A stretch of 64,000 bases of DNA from Rahnella sp. AA (GTDB lineage: Bacteria > Pseudomonadota > Gammaproteobacteria > Enterobacterales > Enterobacteriaceae), in contig NZ_PITQ01000001.1 of the NCBI RefSeq assembly GCF_002834385.1, forward strand, positions 744,001 to 808,000, read 5' to 3'. The notes under the pieces were generated by a model. It was given only the letters and a program-made list of their open reading frames with translations. It was not told where the DNA came from and searched no databases. Of the stretch, positions 20,281-28,206 are shown piece after piece. Positions within the stretch are counted from its first letter, which is position 1; each line of letters starts with the position of its first letter. The translations under genes and the position numbers were made by a program.

Positions 20281-21072
20281 TCATCCCTCAGGCACCAGTA
20301 TCACCAGTTTGCATTCCGCATAGCCCGCCGGGAAGAATGTCTGCTGGCGGTAACTGATCTTTCCCTGCAACGGATGATTGAAGCACCGTTCACCCCCTTC
20401 ACGAGCCAGAACTTCCTGCTGCGTCCACCATTGATTGAACTCCGTACTGCGTTCGCGCAGGCTGATGACCGACTGCCGGACGGCTTCTGAATGTGCGTAA
20501 TGGCTGGTTTCGGCGCGAAATTCGGCCACCACACGTTTAGCCCGTTCGGCCCAGTTGGTGACCAGCTGGCGCGCCAGCGGATGCAAAAACATAAAATTCA
20601 GGAGATTCGGCGCTTCATCGACGCCCAGCCAGCCGCTGAACAGGGCCTGAGCCTGCGGGTTCCACGCCAGCACATTCCAGCAACTGTCGAGCAAATACCC
20701 CGGACAGGTCAGCTGATTTACGCAAGCCGTCAGGTTGATGTCAGGGGCGCCGGAAGCCGGTAATGCCTGCGGATCTTTCACTGACGCTAAACTGAATAAG
20801 TATTCCCGGGCTGCAGGTTCCATACGCAGGGATTTTGCCAGGCTGTCGAGCGTAGTGGCGGAGATAGAAACGTCACGCCCCTGTTCAATCCATGTATACC
20901 ACGTTGCACTGATGCCGCTGATTTGTGCCAGCTCTTCGCGCCGCAGCCCGCTGGTTCTGCGGCGCGAAGATCCGGGCAATCCGACCATCTCCGGTGTCAC
21001 CCGTTCGCGCTGAGCGCGTAAAAAGGTGCCCAGTGCTTTCGGGCCGGTAAGTGACTCTGCGTTATCAATCAT
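20281..21072 (-). CDS. XRE-family regulator with MmyB-like ligand-binding domain
   Basis: This is a predicted transcription factor of 263 residues. Residues ~10-85 form a helix-turn-helix of the XRE type (LRREELAQISGISATWYTWIEQGRDVSISATTLDSLAKSL). Residues ~100-260 match the MmyB-like transcription-regulator ligand-binding domain (MLTR), with YLLDSCWNVLAWNPQAQALF and NLLNFMFLHPLARQLV. Members of this family usually control a divergently transcribed gene, here the yafE-like methyltransferase across 150 bases. The ligand is unknown. Confidence 0.86.
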   Translation of the reverse strand: MIDNAESLTGPKALGTFLRAQRERVTPEMVGLPGSSRRRTSGLRREELAQISGISATWYTWIEQGRDVSISATTLDSLAKSLRMEPAAREYLFSLASVKDPQALPASGAPDINLTACVNQLTCPGYLLDSCWNVLAWNPQAQALFSGWLGVDEAPNLLNFMFLHPLARQLVTNWAERAKRVVAEFRAETSHYAHSEAVRQSVISLRERSTEFNQWWTQQEVLAREGGERCFNHPLQGKISYRQQTFFPAGYAECKLVILVPEG

Positions 21073-21099
21073 GCTTTTCTCTTAAACAGGGAGTAACTG

Positions 21100-21140
21100 A
21101 TACCAGTATAAATGCTCATATTGTACCCGTATATAACAAT
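21100..21140. promoter_or_regulatory. Candidate operator between the XRE regulator and yafE
   Basis: The divergent intergenic stretch contains the short palindrome ATAC-CA-GTAT (about 21110-21119) and, just after it, ATTGT (21120-21124) facing ACAAT (21136-21140). These are weak symmetries in an AT-rich region; their position between divergent genes is the main reason to list them. Confidence 0.3.
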
Positions 21141-21222
21141 GCCTATAGTGAATTTGAGGTCATTTGAAAGTCGCGTTCTTTTCAAAGAAAGCGCTAAAAA
21201 AATAAGACAAACAGGAGCAATG

Positions 21223-21993
21223 ATGAACATGAAAAATACTCACAGCCAGGCAGTCGATAAGCAGTTTGGATCACAGGCACAAAATTACCTGACAAGCGCC
21301 GTTCACTCGCAGGGCGCTGATTTACAACGTCTGGCCGTTTTACTGGCGCCATTCCCTGATGCGCAGGTCATTGATTTGGGCTGTGGCGCAGGGCACGCCA
21401 GTTTTGTTGCCGCGCGCGCCGTAAAAAATGTGATTGCCTATGATTTGTCCGCGCAAATGTTGGACGTGGTGTCGCAGGCCGCGAAAGATAAGCAGCTGGA
21501 AAATATCACCACTCAGCAGGGCGTGGCAGAATCGCTGCCGTTCGCCAGCGCGAGTGCAGATATCATCATCAGCCGGTATTCCGCGCACCACTGGCACGAT
21601 GTCGGGCAGGCGCTGCGTGAAGTGGCGCGTGTGCTGAAACCGGGCGGCAAATTTATCATGATGGACGTGGTGTCGCCGGGGCATCCGCTGCTGGATATCT
21701 ATCTGCAAACGGTTGAGGTTTTGCGCGATACCTCGCACGTCCGCAACTATTCTCCAGGCGAATGGCTGGAAATGGCGTCCGGTGCCGGCCTGGTTGCCGG
21801 CGAAGTCACCACCGACCGCCTGCCGCTGGAATTCACCAGCTGGATCGCCCGCATGCGCACGCCGGAGCATTTCTCCGTTGCCATCCGCGAGCTGCAAAAA
21901 GTGATGTCAGATGACGTGGTCCGCCACTTTGAGATCCAGCCCGACGGTTCGTTTACCAGCGACATTATGATGCTGGTGGCTTCTAAGGGGTAA
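21223..21993 (+). CDS. yafE: Class I SAM-dependent methyltransferase, YafE-like
   Basis: This is a predicted cytoplasmic methyltransferase of about 256 residues. The SAM-binding motif I is VIDLGCGAGHASFVAA (residues ~46-61), followed by AYDLSAQMLDVV, ESLPFASASADIIISRYSAHHW and VLKPGGKFIMMDVVSPGHP, all shared with E. coli YafE (UbiE/COG2226-type). The methyl acceptor is unknown. The frame is open from 21112, but AGGAG at 21213-21217 points to the ATG at 21223 (or 21220), and family similarity begins just after it. It diverges from the XRE/MmyB-type regulator, which may sense the substrate or product. Confidence 0.87.
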   Translation: MNMKNTHSQAVDKQFGSQAQNYLTSAVHSQGADLQRLAVLLAPFPDAQVIDLGCGAGHASFVAARAVKNVIAYDLSAQMLDVVSQAAKDKQLENITTQQGVAESLPFASASADIIISRYSAHHWHDVGQALREVARVLKPGGKFIMMDVVSPGHPLLDIYLQTVEVLRDTSHVRNYSPGEWLEMASGAGLVAGEVTTDRLPLEFTSWIARMRTPEHFSVAIRELQKVMSDDVVRHFEIQPDGSFTSDIMMLVASKG

Positions 21994-22010
21994 AGTGCCT
22001 GAAAGAGGTT

Positions 22011-22036
22011 TCGCCCTCCTGCGAAGGGGAGGGCGA
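22011..22036. terminator. Hairpin between convergent yafE and yedI
   Basis: TCGCCCTCC (22011-22019) and GGAGGGCGA (22028-22036) are perfect 9-base arms with an 8-base loop. No T-run is obvious on either strand, so termination is likely from position but not typical in form. Confidence 0.5.
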
Positions 22037-22045
22037 GAATTATGC

Positions 22046-22960
22046 TTATTTCTTCCCGAACATCTTCTTTCCAAGCATCACCAGCGCCAGAACGGCTGCG
22101 CCGACGATAAGGCCGACTACTAAATCTGTTGCGCCGGTAATCAGCGTGTTGATCCAGCTTTCGTGGCCGTGGGTCAGCGGTTCAATCAGGCTGTGCATAA
22201 ACGGCAAACCGTGGCTGATAATACTGCCACCCACCAGGAACATCGCGATTGTGCCCACGACAGAAAGCGTTTTCATCAGCAGCGGTGCGGCGTTCACGAT
22301 GACGCGGCCAAACGCGCGTACGCCATTCATCACGCTGCTTTCGCCTGACAGTTTGCTGAGATACAAACCCGCGTCGTCAATTTTGACAATCGCGCCGACC
22401 AGCCCGTAAACACCGATAGTCATCGCAACTGCAATCAACACCATTACGGTGACCTGATTAATAAAAGGTGCGGAGGACACAATGCCCAGTGAGATGACGA
22501 TGATTTCAGCCGACAGAATGAAGTCAGTACGGACGGCGCCTTTGATCTTTTCTTTTTCCTGCTTTTTGGCGTCAGCGTCGTTTCTTATTTCTGCTGCCGG
22601 TTTGACTTCTTCATGAGGTTCGCCGGGCATGAATTTATGCGCGATTTTTTCGAAACCCTCATAACAAAGGTAGGCACCGCCAATCATCAGCAGTGGCGTT
22701 ATTGCCCAGGGGATGAAAGCGCTGATCAGTAACGCCAGCGGAACCAAAATAGCTTTATTGAGCATTGAACCTTTGGCGACCGCCCAGACGATCGGTAATT
22801 CGCGATCGGCTTTAACACCGGTAACCTGTTGCGCGTTCAGCGCCAGATCGTCGCCCAGGACGCTGGCTGTTTTTTTTGCAGCGACTTTACTCATTGCTGC
22901 CACATCGTCAAGAATCGATGCGATATCATCGATTAGCGCCAGAAGGCTGCCACCCGCCAT
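22046..22960 (-). CDS. yedI: DUF808 inner-membrane protein YedI
   Basis: This 304-residue inner-membrane protein has unknown function. It begins with the conserved cytoplasmic stretch MAGGSLLALIDDIASILDDVA...KKTASVLGDDLALNAQQV (residues 1-45), followed by hydrophobic segments at about 68-100, 150-195, 220-250 and 270-297 that would span the membrane. A charged loop (residues ~110-142, rich in Glu and Lys) separates the first pair from the rest. The sequence matches E. coli YedI/DUF808 along its length. It is a single gene; upstream lie ~390 bases without a gene. Confidence 0.9.
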   Translation of the reverse strand: MAGGSLLALIDDIASILDDVAAMSKVAAKKTASVLGDDLALNAQQVTGVKADRELPIVWAVAKGSMLNKAILVPLALLISAFIPWAITPLLMIGGAYLCYEGFEKIAHKFMPGEPHEEVKPAAEIRNDADAKKQEKEKIKGAVRTDFILSAEIIVISLGIVSSAPFINQVTVMVLIAVAMTIGVYGLVGAIVKIDDAGLYLSKLSGESSVMNGVRAFGRVIVNAAPLLMKTLSVVGTIAMFLVGGSIISHGLPFMHSLIEPLTHGHESWINTLITGATDLVVGLIVGAAVLALVMLGKKMFGKK

Positions 22961-23349
22961 AAATACTCCCTTTTATCATGATGCAAAGATTCACCGCACA
23001 CGCGGTGATCCGAACTCTGTTGCTCTGACATTGCAGGTGATCACAGCAACAGAAAATTCATACAAAATAATCATAACAGTGATTGCATACTGGCGTCGAT
23101 TTGTGCGAATGTTGTCCGGGTTATAAATAACTTTGAAAACTCTCCATACTTTCTCCATTAAATATCTCGGTTTTTCCAACGGTTATCGCTCCGGAAATAT
23201 TCATTTTCATTCTCTCCTTTTTTTTACCACAAAGGTTGAATTTCTTTACGTTGCATTACGTCTCCTTTCATTGCTTCGCTGATAATTAACTCAACGGATG
23301 ACATCCGCTCCCATTAATTAACGAAACTCACGAAAGAAAGGTGCGAATT
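22961..23349. other. Divergent intergenic region between yedI and the DUF1471 gene
   Basis: These 389 bases are AT-rich and hold no convincing gene. A perfect hairpin TCACCGC-ACAC-GCGGTGA lies at 22991-23008, just upstream of the yedI start. GTTGCT and AGCAAC form a looser inverted pair around 23019-23050. Promoters for both flanking genes must be here, but no consensus pair stands out. The DUF1471 gene has AAAGG upstream of its start. Confidence 0.5.
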
Positions 23350-23625
23350 ATGAAACTCTTACCTGCAATTACAGCCGTTGCTATTACTGTCGCTTCATTC
23401 TCAGCTCTCGCAGCCACGCCTATTTCAGAAATGCAGGCGCAAAGCGGTAACTATCAGTCACTGGGTATGGTTTCTGTCAGTGCGCCCAATACCATTCCGG
23501 GCAGTATGCGTGACGAGCTGAACCAGGTTGCCAGCGATAAAGGCGCGACCCATTACCGTGTGGTGGGTGTGGCAACGCCGGGTGATTCCAGCCTGAACCG
23601 TGCGAACGTTGAGCTGTATAAATAA
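23350..23625 (+). CDS. Small periplasmic DUF1471 (YdgH/BhsA/McbA-like) protein
   Basis: This is a 91-residue exported protein. Residues 1-22 form a signal peptide (KLLPAITAVAITVASFSALA, cleavage after ALA). The mature part is one DUF1471 domain: GMVSVSA near the start, LNQVASDKGATHYRVVGV and a C-terminal ANVELYK. Enterobacteria carry many such paralogues (BhsA, McbA, YhcN), linked to envelope stress and biofilm behaviour, so the exact orthologue cannot be named. The frame begins three codons earlier with GTG, but the ATG at 23350 starts a normal signal peptide. A strong terminator follows. Confidence 0.88.
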   Translation: MKLLPAITAVAITVASFSALAATPISEMQAQSGNYQSLGMVSVSAPNTIPGSMRDELNQVASDKGATHYRVVGVATPGDSSLNRANVELYK

Positions 23626-23677
23626 AGCCCGTATATTTCAGTAGTGCGGTTTTATGAAGCATTAATATCTGTTTGAG

Positions 23678-23709
23678 AAGGCCAATATCACCTGATATTG
23701 GCCTTTTTG
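23678..23709 (+). terminator. Rho-independent terminator after the DUF1471 gene
   Basis: AAGGCCAATATCA (23678-23690) and TGATATTGGCCTT (23693-23705) form a 13-base perfect stem followed by a run of T (23704-23708). It is a strong structure 53 bases after the stop codon. Confidence 0.9.
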
Positions 23710-23859
23710 TTACCCATCTTTTTTATAATCTACTCTTTTGAGAATTCTCTCATGTGATTTCATTTTAATTAATCTTTCTGGCGGTTATTTCTTTTATTAA
23801 TCATTTCTTAAGAATTTTTTGTTTTAATCAGGGTCTATATCCCCAGGAGGATTTTTTAT

Positions 23860-24438
23860 ATGTTGAATGCCGCAAAAATGACAATTAAGAACACAGGTCT
23901 TTCGATCCAGAATCAATTTTTTTATCTGCAGAATTTTATTACTTCACCCCGGACGATGGGAACATTGATGCCTTCATCATCCTGGCTATGTCACACGATG
24001 CTCAGCCAGATTGACTGGACCACATCGCTGGATATCGCTGAGCTGGGGGCCGCTGACGGTGTGCTGACCCGCCGCATTCTGGAGCGTATGCGTGCTGATG
24101 CAAAACTTGAAGCGTTTGAAATACAGCCAGCGTTTGTCCGCAAGCTTAATCAGATGGACGATCGCCGTTTGCAAGTGATGGCTCACTCTGCTGAGCATAT
24201 GGGCTCGCATTATGACGTTGTGTTTTCCTGCCTGCCGCTGTTGTCTATGCCCGTGCGCACCAGCATCCGGATTTTGCAAAAAACGCAGCAACAGCTGAAG
24301 GAAAAAGACGGTGTACTGATATTGTTCCAGTACAGCCAAATGTCTGAGAAATTGCTGTCCCGCTATTTCACCTGGAAAAAGATCCGTGTGGTGAAAAACT
24401 TTCCACCTGCGCTGGTGTATATTTGTAAACCTCGCTGA
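23860..24438 (+). CDS. COG3963-type (phospholipid N-methyltransferase-like) methyltransferase
   Basis: This is a predicted SAM-dependent methyltransferase of 192 residues. It shows FYLQNFITSPRTMGTLMPSSSWLC (residues ~21-45), the motif typical of the PmtA-like COG3963 family, then AELGAADGVLTRRIL as SAM motif I, AFEIQPAFVRKLNQ as motif II, and HYDVVFSCLPLLSMPVR (~112-128). Proteins of this group include phosphatidylethanolamine N-methyltransferases, but many enterobacterial members have no proven substrate and the organism is not known to make phosphatidylcholine. AGGAGG lies nine bases before the ATG, a very strong ribosome-binding site. It is a monocistronic unit between two terminators. Confidence 0.78.
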   Translation: MLNAAKMTIKNTGLSIQNQFFYLQNFITSPRTMGTLMPSSSWLCHTMLSQIDWTTSLDIAELGAADGVLTRRILERMRADAKLEAFEIQPAFVRKLNQMDDRRLQVMAHSAEHMGSHYDVVFSCLPLLSMPVRTSIRILQKTQQQLKEKDGVLILFQYSQMSEKLLSRYFTWKKIRVVKNFPPALVYICKPR

Positions 24439-24541
24439 TACAGTTACTTAGGAGTGATGGCTCCCAAAGCTTACTGCAGGCCATTGCGTAGCAAGGATTT
24501 TTCAGTATGATGCCCTGAAGGGCGTAAATAAAACGCTACAG

Positions 24542-24585
24542 AAGCTTCACCGGCAGGTGACAAAATCTGCCAGTGAGGCTTTTTT
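24542..24585 (+). terminator. Rho-independent terminator upstream of aroL
   Basis: Arms 24542-24556 and 24567-24581 pair over 15 positions with two wobble or mismatch positions and a 10-base loop, followed by a T-run (24580-24585). It lies 104 bases after the methyltransferase stop. A smaller GCCCT-GA-AGGGC hairpin precedes it at about 24512-24523. Confidence 0.82.
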
Positions 24586-24587
24586 GT

Positions 24588-24607
24588 TGTACTATTTCGC
24601 GAGTACG
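24588..24607 (+). promoter_or_regulatory. TrpR operator upstream of aroL
   Basis: GTACT (24589-24593), eight bases, then AGTAC (24602-24606) is exactly the GNACT-N8-AGTNC layout of TrpR operators, and the whole site resembles the E. coli trpR operator. E. coli aroL is repressed by TrpR together with TyrR. No TyrR box (TGTAAA-N6-TTTACA) was recognised nearby. The site directly follows the upstream terminator and lies ~105 bases before the start codon. A TTGACA at 24634-24639 has no well-placed -10. Confidence 0.8.
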
Positions 24608-24712
24608 TCTTAAGGCAGTTCAACACGCAGCTTTTGACATTCATACTCCATATTGAGGATGGATTTTCATCAGGTGGGCAACGGGGCTCACGGGAAATAA
24701 AGGATAGCGGTA

Positions 24713-25237
24713 ATGACACAACCCATTTTCATGGTAGGCGCGCGCGGCGCGGGTAAAACGACAGTTGGCAGCGTTCTGGCTAAGGCTCTGGGCTATAAAT
24801 TTGTCGATACCGATCTGCATCTGCTGCGTACCTCAGGCCTTAGCGTGGCTGATATTGTTGACCGCGAAGGCTGGGCAGGATTTCGCCTTCGTGAAGCCGA
24901 AACGCTCAAAGCAATCTGCTCGCCGCTGACGGTCATTGCGACCGGCGGTGGCGTGGTGCTGTCGGCAGAAAATCGCGATTTTATGCGTGAGGCGGGCACC
25001 GTTATCTATCTGCGCTCACCGGCATCTACGCTGGCAAACCGCCTGGAAGATGCTCCGCAGGAAGACCAGCGTCCGACGCTGACCGGCAAGCCAATCACTG
25101 AAGAAATGAGGGAAGTGCTGAACGAACGCGAAGCGCTTTATCAGCAGGCCGCTCATCATGTTGTGGACGGAACGCAGGATCCGGCGCTGGTGGTGAATTC
25201 TATTCTGGATGCGCTGGCGTTGCCGCTGGCACGTTAA
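24713..25237 (+). CDS. aroL: Shikimate kinase II (AroL)
   Basis: AroL phosphorylates shikimate at the 3-hydroxyl with ATP in the common aromatic pathway. The 174-residue product has the Walker A loop GARGAGKTT (residues 9-17), the shikimate-binding FVDTD (~29-33) and [11 protein letters not shown], the ATGGG loop ([10 protein letters not shown], ~76-85) and the lid region [13 protein letters not shown] (~119-131). The shape and N-terminus MTQP match AroL rather than AroK. Control by tryptophan is indicated by the operator upstream. In E. coli aroL heads an operon with yaiA and aroM; here a terminator follows directly and aroM lies 4 kb downstream behind other genes. Confidence 0.96.
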   Translation: MTQPIFMVGARGAGKTTVGSVLAKALGYKFVDTDLHLLRTSGLSVADIVDREGWAGFRLREAETLKAICSPLTVIATGGGVVLSAENRDFMREAGTVIYLRSPASTLANRLEDAPQEDQRPTLTGKPITEEMREVLNEREALYQQAAHHVVDGTQDPALVVNSILDALALPLAR

Positions 25238-25257
25238 ATCTCCCGATATCATTCAAT

Positions 25258-25283
25258 AACGAGCCCCTGCGGCTCGTTTTTTT
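25258..25283 (+). terminator. Rho-independent terminator of aroL
   Basis: AACGAGCC (25258-25265) and GGCTCGTT (25271-25278) form an 8-base stem with a 5-base loop and a run of seven T (25277-25283). It closes the aroL transcript. Confidence 0.9.
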
Positions 25284-25433
25284 ATGCCTGAATTTCCCGG
25301 GCGGCAGAGGCGCTGTAAACAAATCGGGCCATTTTCAGTCACAGGGAACACGAGTGCTTAAGTATTGTACTGGTGTATGTCCGGGCGTAAAATAATAACT
25401 CAGGTGATTACTTTAACTCTTGTAACGGAATCA

Positions 25434-25553
25434 ATGATGAAACCCCTGATGTCGTTCTTTAACCAGCATGCAAAAGTGATGCCTGCTGTCTGGTCAGTCA
25501 CTATCATTCTCGTCGAAGCCTCTATTGCCCTCTATATTTTGCGTAATATTTAA
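25434..25553 (+). CDS. Possible small single-span membrane protein
   Basis: A 39-codon frame begins with two consecutive ATG codons (MMKPLMSFFNQHAKVMP) and ends in one hydrophobic segment (residues ~15-36, AVWSVTIILVEASIALYILRNI), a typical layout for a small single-span inner-membrane protein. A weak GGA precedes the start. It lies alone in the AT-rich ~535-base gap between aroL and the IclR-family gene. I recognise no family. The coding claim rests only on the amphipathic-then-hydrophobic pattern, so it could be chance. Confidence 0.35.
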   Translation: MMKPLMSFFNQHAKVMPAVWSVTIILVEASIALYILRNI

Positions 25554-25694
25554 TCAAAATATTCTGCTGAGTTTTACGTTCGTCACCTCATTAATACTCG
25601 GCATTTATCCCTCCTGTATTGCCATTAAATGGTTTTAGGAATTTCTTTAAGCATATTCATTTATCTGTAGCCTTTCGTGTGAAAAATAAACGAC

Positions 25695-25751
25695 TTGACG
25701 CTGACTCGTATCAGCTTTAGTTTTTATTTAACTTAACAGGAACCCTGTTCC
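25695..25751 (+). promoter_or_regulatory. Promoter and operator-like palindrome of the IclR-family gene
   Basis: TTGACG (25695-25700) and TAGTTT (25718-25723) are separated by 17 bases, a fair sigma-70 promoter. Just downstream, GGAAC-CCT-GTTCC (25739-25751) is a perfect palindrome of the type bound by IclR-family dimers, which often repress themselves. Its position between promoter and start codon suits autoregulation; binding is inferred. Confidence 0.5.
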
Positions 25752-25773
25752 ATATACCGGAACTCCCTCCTTT

Positions 25774-26577
25774 ATGACCACATTAGAAAATGCGGCTGCG
25801 GTGCTGAAGTTATTTTCAAAGCAGGGGATCAGTCAGGGACATCCCGGCTTGTCTTTCAGTGATGTAGTCGAAAATTTAAAATTGCCGAAAAGCACCGTTT
25901 CTCGTTTGCTGATGACGATGGAAACGGAAGGCTTGCTGGAGCGTGATCCGGACAGCCGTTTATATCGGGTCGGAAAGTTATTACTGGCTGTTTCCAGCCA
26001 TTATTTATCGGCTCCGCTGGTCGATTCTGCTTCACCGTATATGGCGCAACTGAGCCAGCTAACCCAATGCACCGGGTATATTTCAATGCTGGAAGGGCGG
26101 GACATTATGGTTATGCGGATGTTTCCCGGCAGAACTTATCTGCAAGTTGTCACGCCAGCGGGCAGTTTATTACCCGCGCACGAAACCGCGATTGGCCGTG
26201 CGATTCTGGCGCGCTATACCGATGATGAAGTGCTGGAGCGATTTAGCGGACAATATCAGGTTAATTCTGTTAATGCCCCGGCAAACATGGAAAGGCTTTT
26301 AGCCCGGCTGGCTGATGTCCGGTGTACCGGTTTGTCATTTGCGAATAATGAAACGTTGCAGGGGATCAGTTCTTTAGCCACCAGCATTTTTAATAAACAT
26401 CGTAATGAGACCGTCGGGCTCTGTTTGTCTTTCCCTTCGCCTGCGCAGGGAAAAGAAATTCCGGAAGGGATAAAAGAAGGACTGATTGCAGTAACCCGGC
26501 AAATTGCCGGGAAATTGGGTGATGAATATTGGCGTTTATCAAAACCGGCAATGAGCCGGAAAGGTAATGACCAGTAA
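25774..26577 (+). CDS. IclR-family transcriptional regulator
   Basis: This is a predicted regulator of 267 residues with the two IclR domains: a winged helix-turn-helix (residues ~4-70; DVVENLKLPKSTVSRLLMTMETEGLLERDP) and an effector-binding domain (~85-255; LLPAHETAIGRAILA and the GLSFANNETLQGISSLATSIFN stretch near 185-210). It heads the same-strand run IclR-OPT-DUF1177-aroM and is the likely local regulator of that run. The effector is unknown. The Shine-Dalgarno is weak; the ATG is chosen because the HTH begins right after it. Confidence 0.88.
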   Translation: MTTLENAAAVLKLFSKQGISQGHPGLSFSDVVENLKLPKSTVSRLLMTMETEGLLERDPDSRLYRVGKLLLAVSSHYLSAPLVDSASPYMAQLSQLTQCTGYISMLEGRDIMVMRMFPGRTYLQVVTPAGSLLPAHETAIGRAILARYTDDEVLERFSGQYQVNSVNAPANMERLLARLADVRCTGLSFANNETLQGISSLATSIFNKHRNETVGLCLSFPSPAQGKEIPEGIKEGLIAVTRQIAGKLGDEYWRLSKPAMSRKGNDQ

Positions 26578-26628
26578 CGGACCCGGATAATTTGTTATGT
26601 GAAATACTTGCTCAACACCAGGGGCCTT

Positions 26629-28206
26629 ATGTCAGATCAACCTGTTAAAGATAATAAGGAAAACCAGCTAAAGGATATTGGCACTCTCATCGTGATGATT
26701 TTGTTGTCTGTTTTGGGCGCAATCATCGGTGTTCAACTGATTACTACGTTAGGTGTGACGCCTAATACCTCTATTATCGGCGCGCTGTTTGCCATGCTGC
26801 TGGCGCGCATCCCGATGCAAGCTTTTCGACGCTATCGTTCTGTACATACACAGAATCTGGCGCAAACCGTGATTTCCTCCGCGACTTTCGGTGCGGCAAA
26901 CAGCCTGCTGATGCCGATAGCAATCCCTTATGTCATGGGCCAGCCGCAACTGATCATGCCGATGTTTGCTGGCGTGGCAGTGGCGATGTTGCTGGATGCC
27001 TACCTGCTTTATCGTCTTTTCGATACCAAGGTGTTCCCTGCCAGTAATGCGTGGCCGCCGGGCGTGGCAGCAGCAGAGGCTATCAAAGCCGGTGATAACG
27101 GCGGGCGTCAGGCCTGGCTGCTGGTGGCCGGCGTCGTGGTCGGGCTGGCTGGCGCAATGCTCAAAATACCTATGGCGGCTTTCGGTACCGCGTTTATCGG
27201 CAATATCTGGGCGCTCAGTATGTTTGGCATCGGATTGCTGATCCGCGCTTATGCGCAGCCGGTGGCGGGGCTGGATCTCAATGCCCTGTATATCCCGCAC
27301 GGCATGATGGTCGGTGCGGGTCTGGTTTCACTGGTACAGGTGATCCTGGTCGTCCGCAGTAAAAATGCTGACGCCAAAACGACCTTTACACAACCCGCGA
27401 AAGAAGTGCGTAAAGCGCTGGGGTTGGGGGCGTTCGGGTATATCGCGATTGCTGCGCTGCTGGCGCTGGCCGGTGGTTTGTACAGCGAAATGTCTGTTGG
27501 CATGCTGATCGCGTTCGTGATTTACGCCGCCTTTGCCGCATTCTTCCATGAGCTGATTGTCGGGATTGCCGCTATGCACTCCGGCTGGTTCCCTGCATTT
27601 GCCGTGGCGCTGATTACGCTGATTGTTGGCATTCTGATAGGTTTCCCGCCGCTGGCACTCTGCGTGCTGACCGGTTTTACCGCCGCGACGGGCCCGGCGT
27701 TTGCCGATATGGGTTTTGACCTGAAAGCCGGATTTATTCTCCGTGGCTATGGAAAAGATTTACAGGCTGAGCTGTATGGCCGCCGCATCCAGTTATTCGC
27801 CGCGTTGCTGGCCTTCATTATCGCCATTCCGGTGGTGTGGTACGCGCATTACGGCTATTTCTCTCAGGATTTGGTTCCGCCGGTGGCGCGCGTTTATGCC
27901 AAAACTATTCAGGCCGGTGCACAGCCGGGTATTGCCCACAGCCTGCTGATTTGGGCGATTCCGGGCGCGCTCATCCAGCTGATAGGCGGTCCTAAACGTC
28001 AGCTCGGCGTGCTGCTGGCGACCGGGCTTCTGATCAACAGCGTGATGGCGGGGTGGGCGGTCGTTTGCGGTATCGTGCTGCGCATTATCATTATTCGTAT
28101 CTGGGGTGAAAAAGGGCGTACGCCAATGGAAGTGCTGGCGGCAGGTTTTATTGCCGGTGATGCACTTTACAGCTTCTTCACCTCGGTTTTCAGTACCAAA
28201 AAGTAA
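26629..28206 (+). CDS. OPT-family (oligopeptide transporter-like) membrane protein
   Basis: This is a polytopic inner-membrane transporter of 525 residues, with about 12 or more hydrophobic segments from residue ~18 to the C-terminus. Features such as GVTPNTSIIGALFAML near the start, VFPASNAWPPGVAAAEAI (residues ~137-154) and GFTAATGPAFADMGFDLKAGFILRG (~347-371) agree with the OPT/YSL superfamily, whose bacterial members are thought to import peptides or metal chelates. Start: ATG at 26629 behind AGGGG; the frame opens 10 codons earlier. Its neighbours are an IclR regulator and two uncharacterised enzyme-like proteins (DUF1177, AroM), which suggests import and breakdown of a specific compound. 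Confidence 0.82.
   Translation: MSDQPVKDNKENQLKDIGTLIVMILLSVLGAIIGVQLITTLGVTPNTSIIGALFAMLLARIPMQAFRRYRSVHTQNLAQTVISSATFGAANSLLMPIAIPYVMGQPQLIMPMFAGVAVAMLLDAYLLYRLFDTKVFPASNAWPPGVAAAEAIKAGDNGGRQAWLLVAGVVVGLAGAMLKIPMAAFGTAFIGNIWALSMFGIGLLIRAYAQPVAGLDLNALYIPHGMMVGAGLVSLVQVILVVRSKNADAKTTFTQPAKEVRKALGLGAFGYIAIAALLALAGGLYSEMSVGMLIAFVIYAAFAAFFHELIVGIAAMHSGWFPAFAVALITLIVGILIGFPPLALCVLTGFTAATGPAFADMGFDLKAGFILRGYGKDLQAELYGRRIQLFAALLAFIIAIPVVWYAHYGYFSQDLVPPVARVYAKTIQAGAQPGIAHSLLIWAIPGALIQLIGGPKRQLGVLLATGLLINSVMAGWAVVCGIVLRIIIIRIWGEKGRTPMEVLAAGFIAGDALYSFFTSVFSTKK

Noticed and set aside
24471-24719. 82-codon minus-strand frame upstream of aroL
   Set aside because: It covers the terminator and TrpR operator, has no ribosome-binding site or recognisable domain, and overlaps the aroL start.
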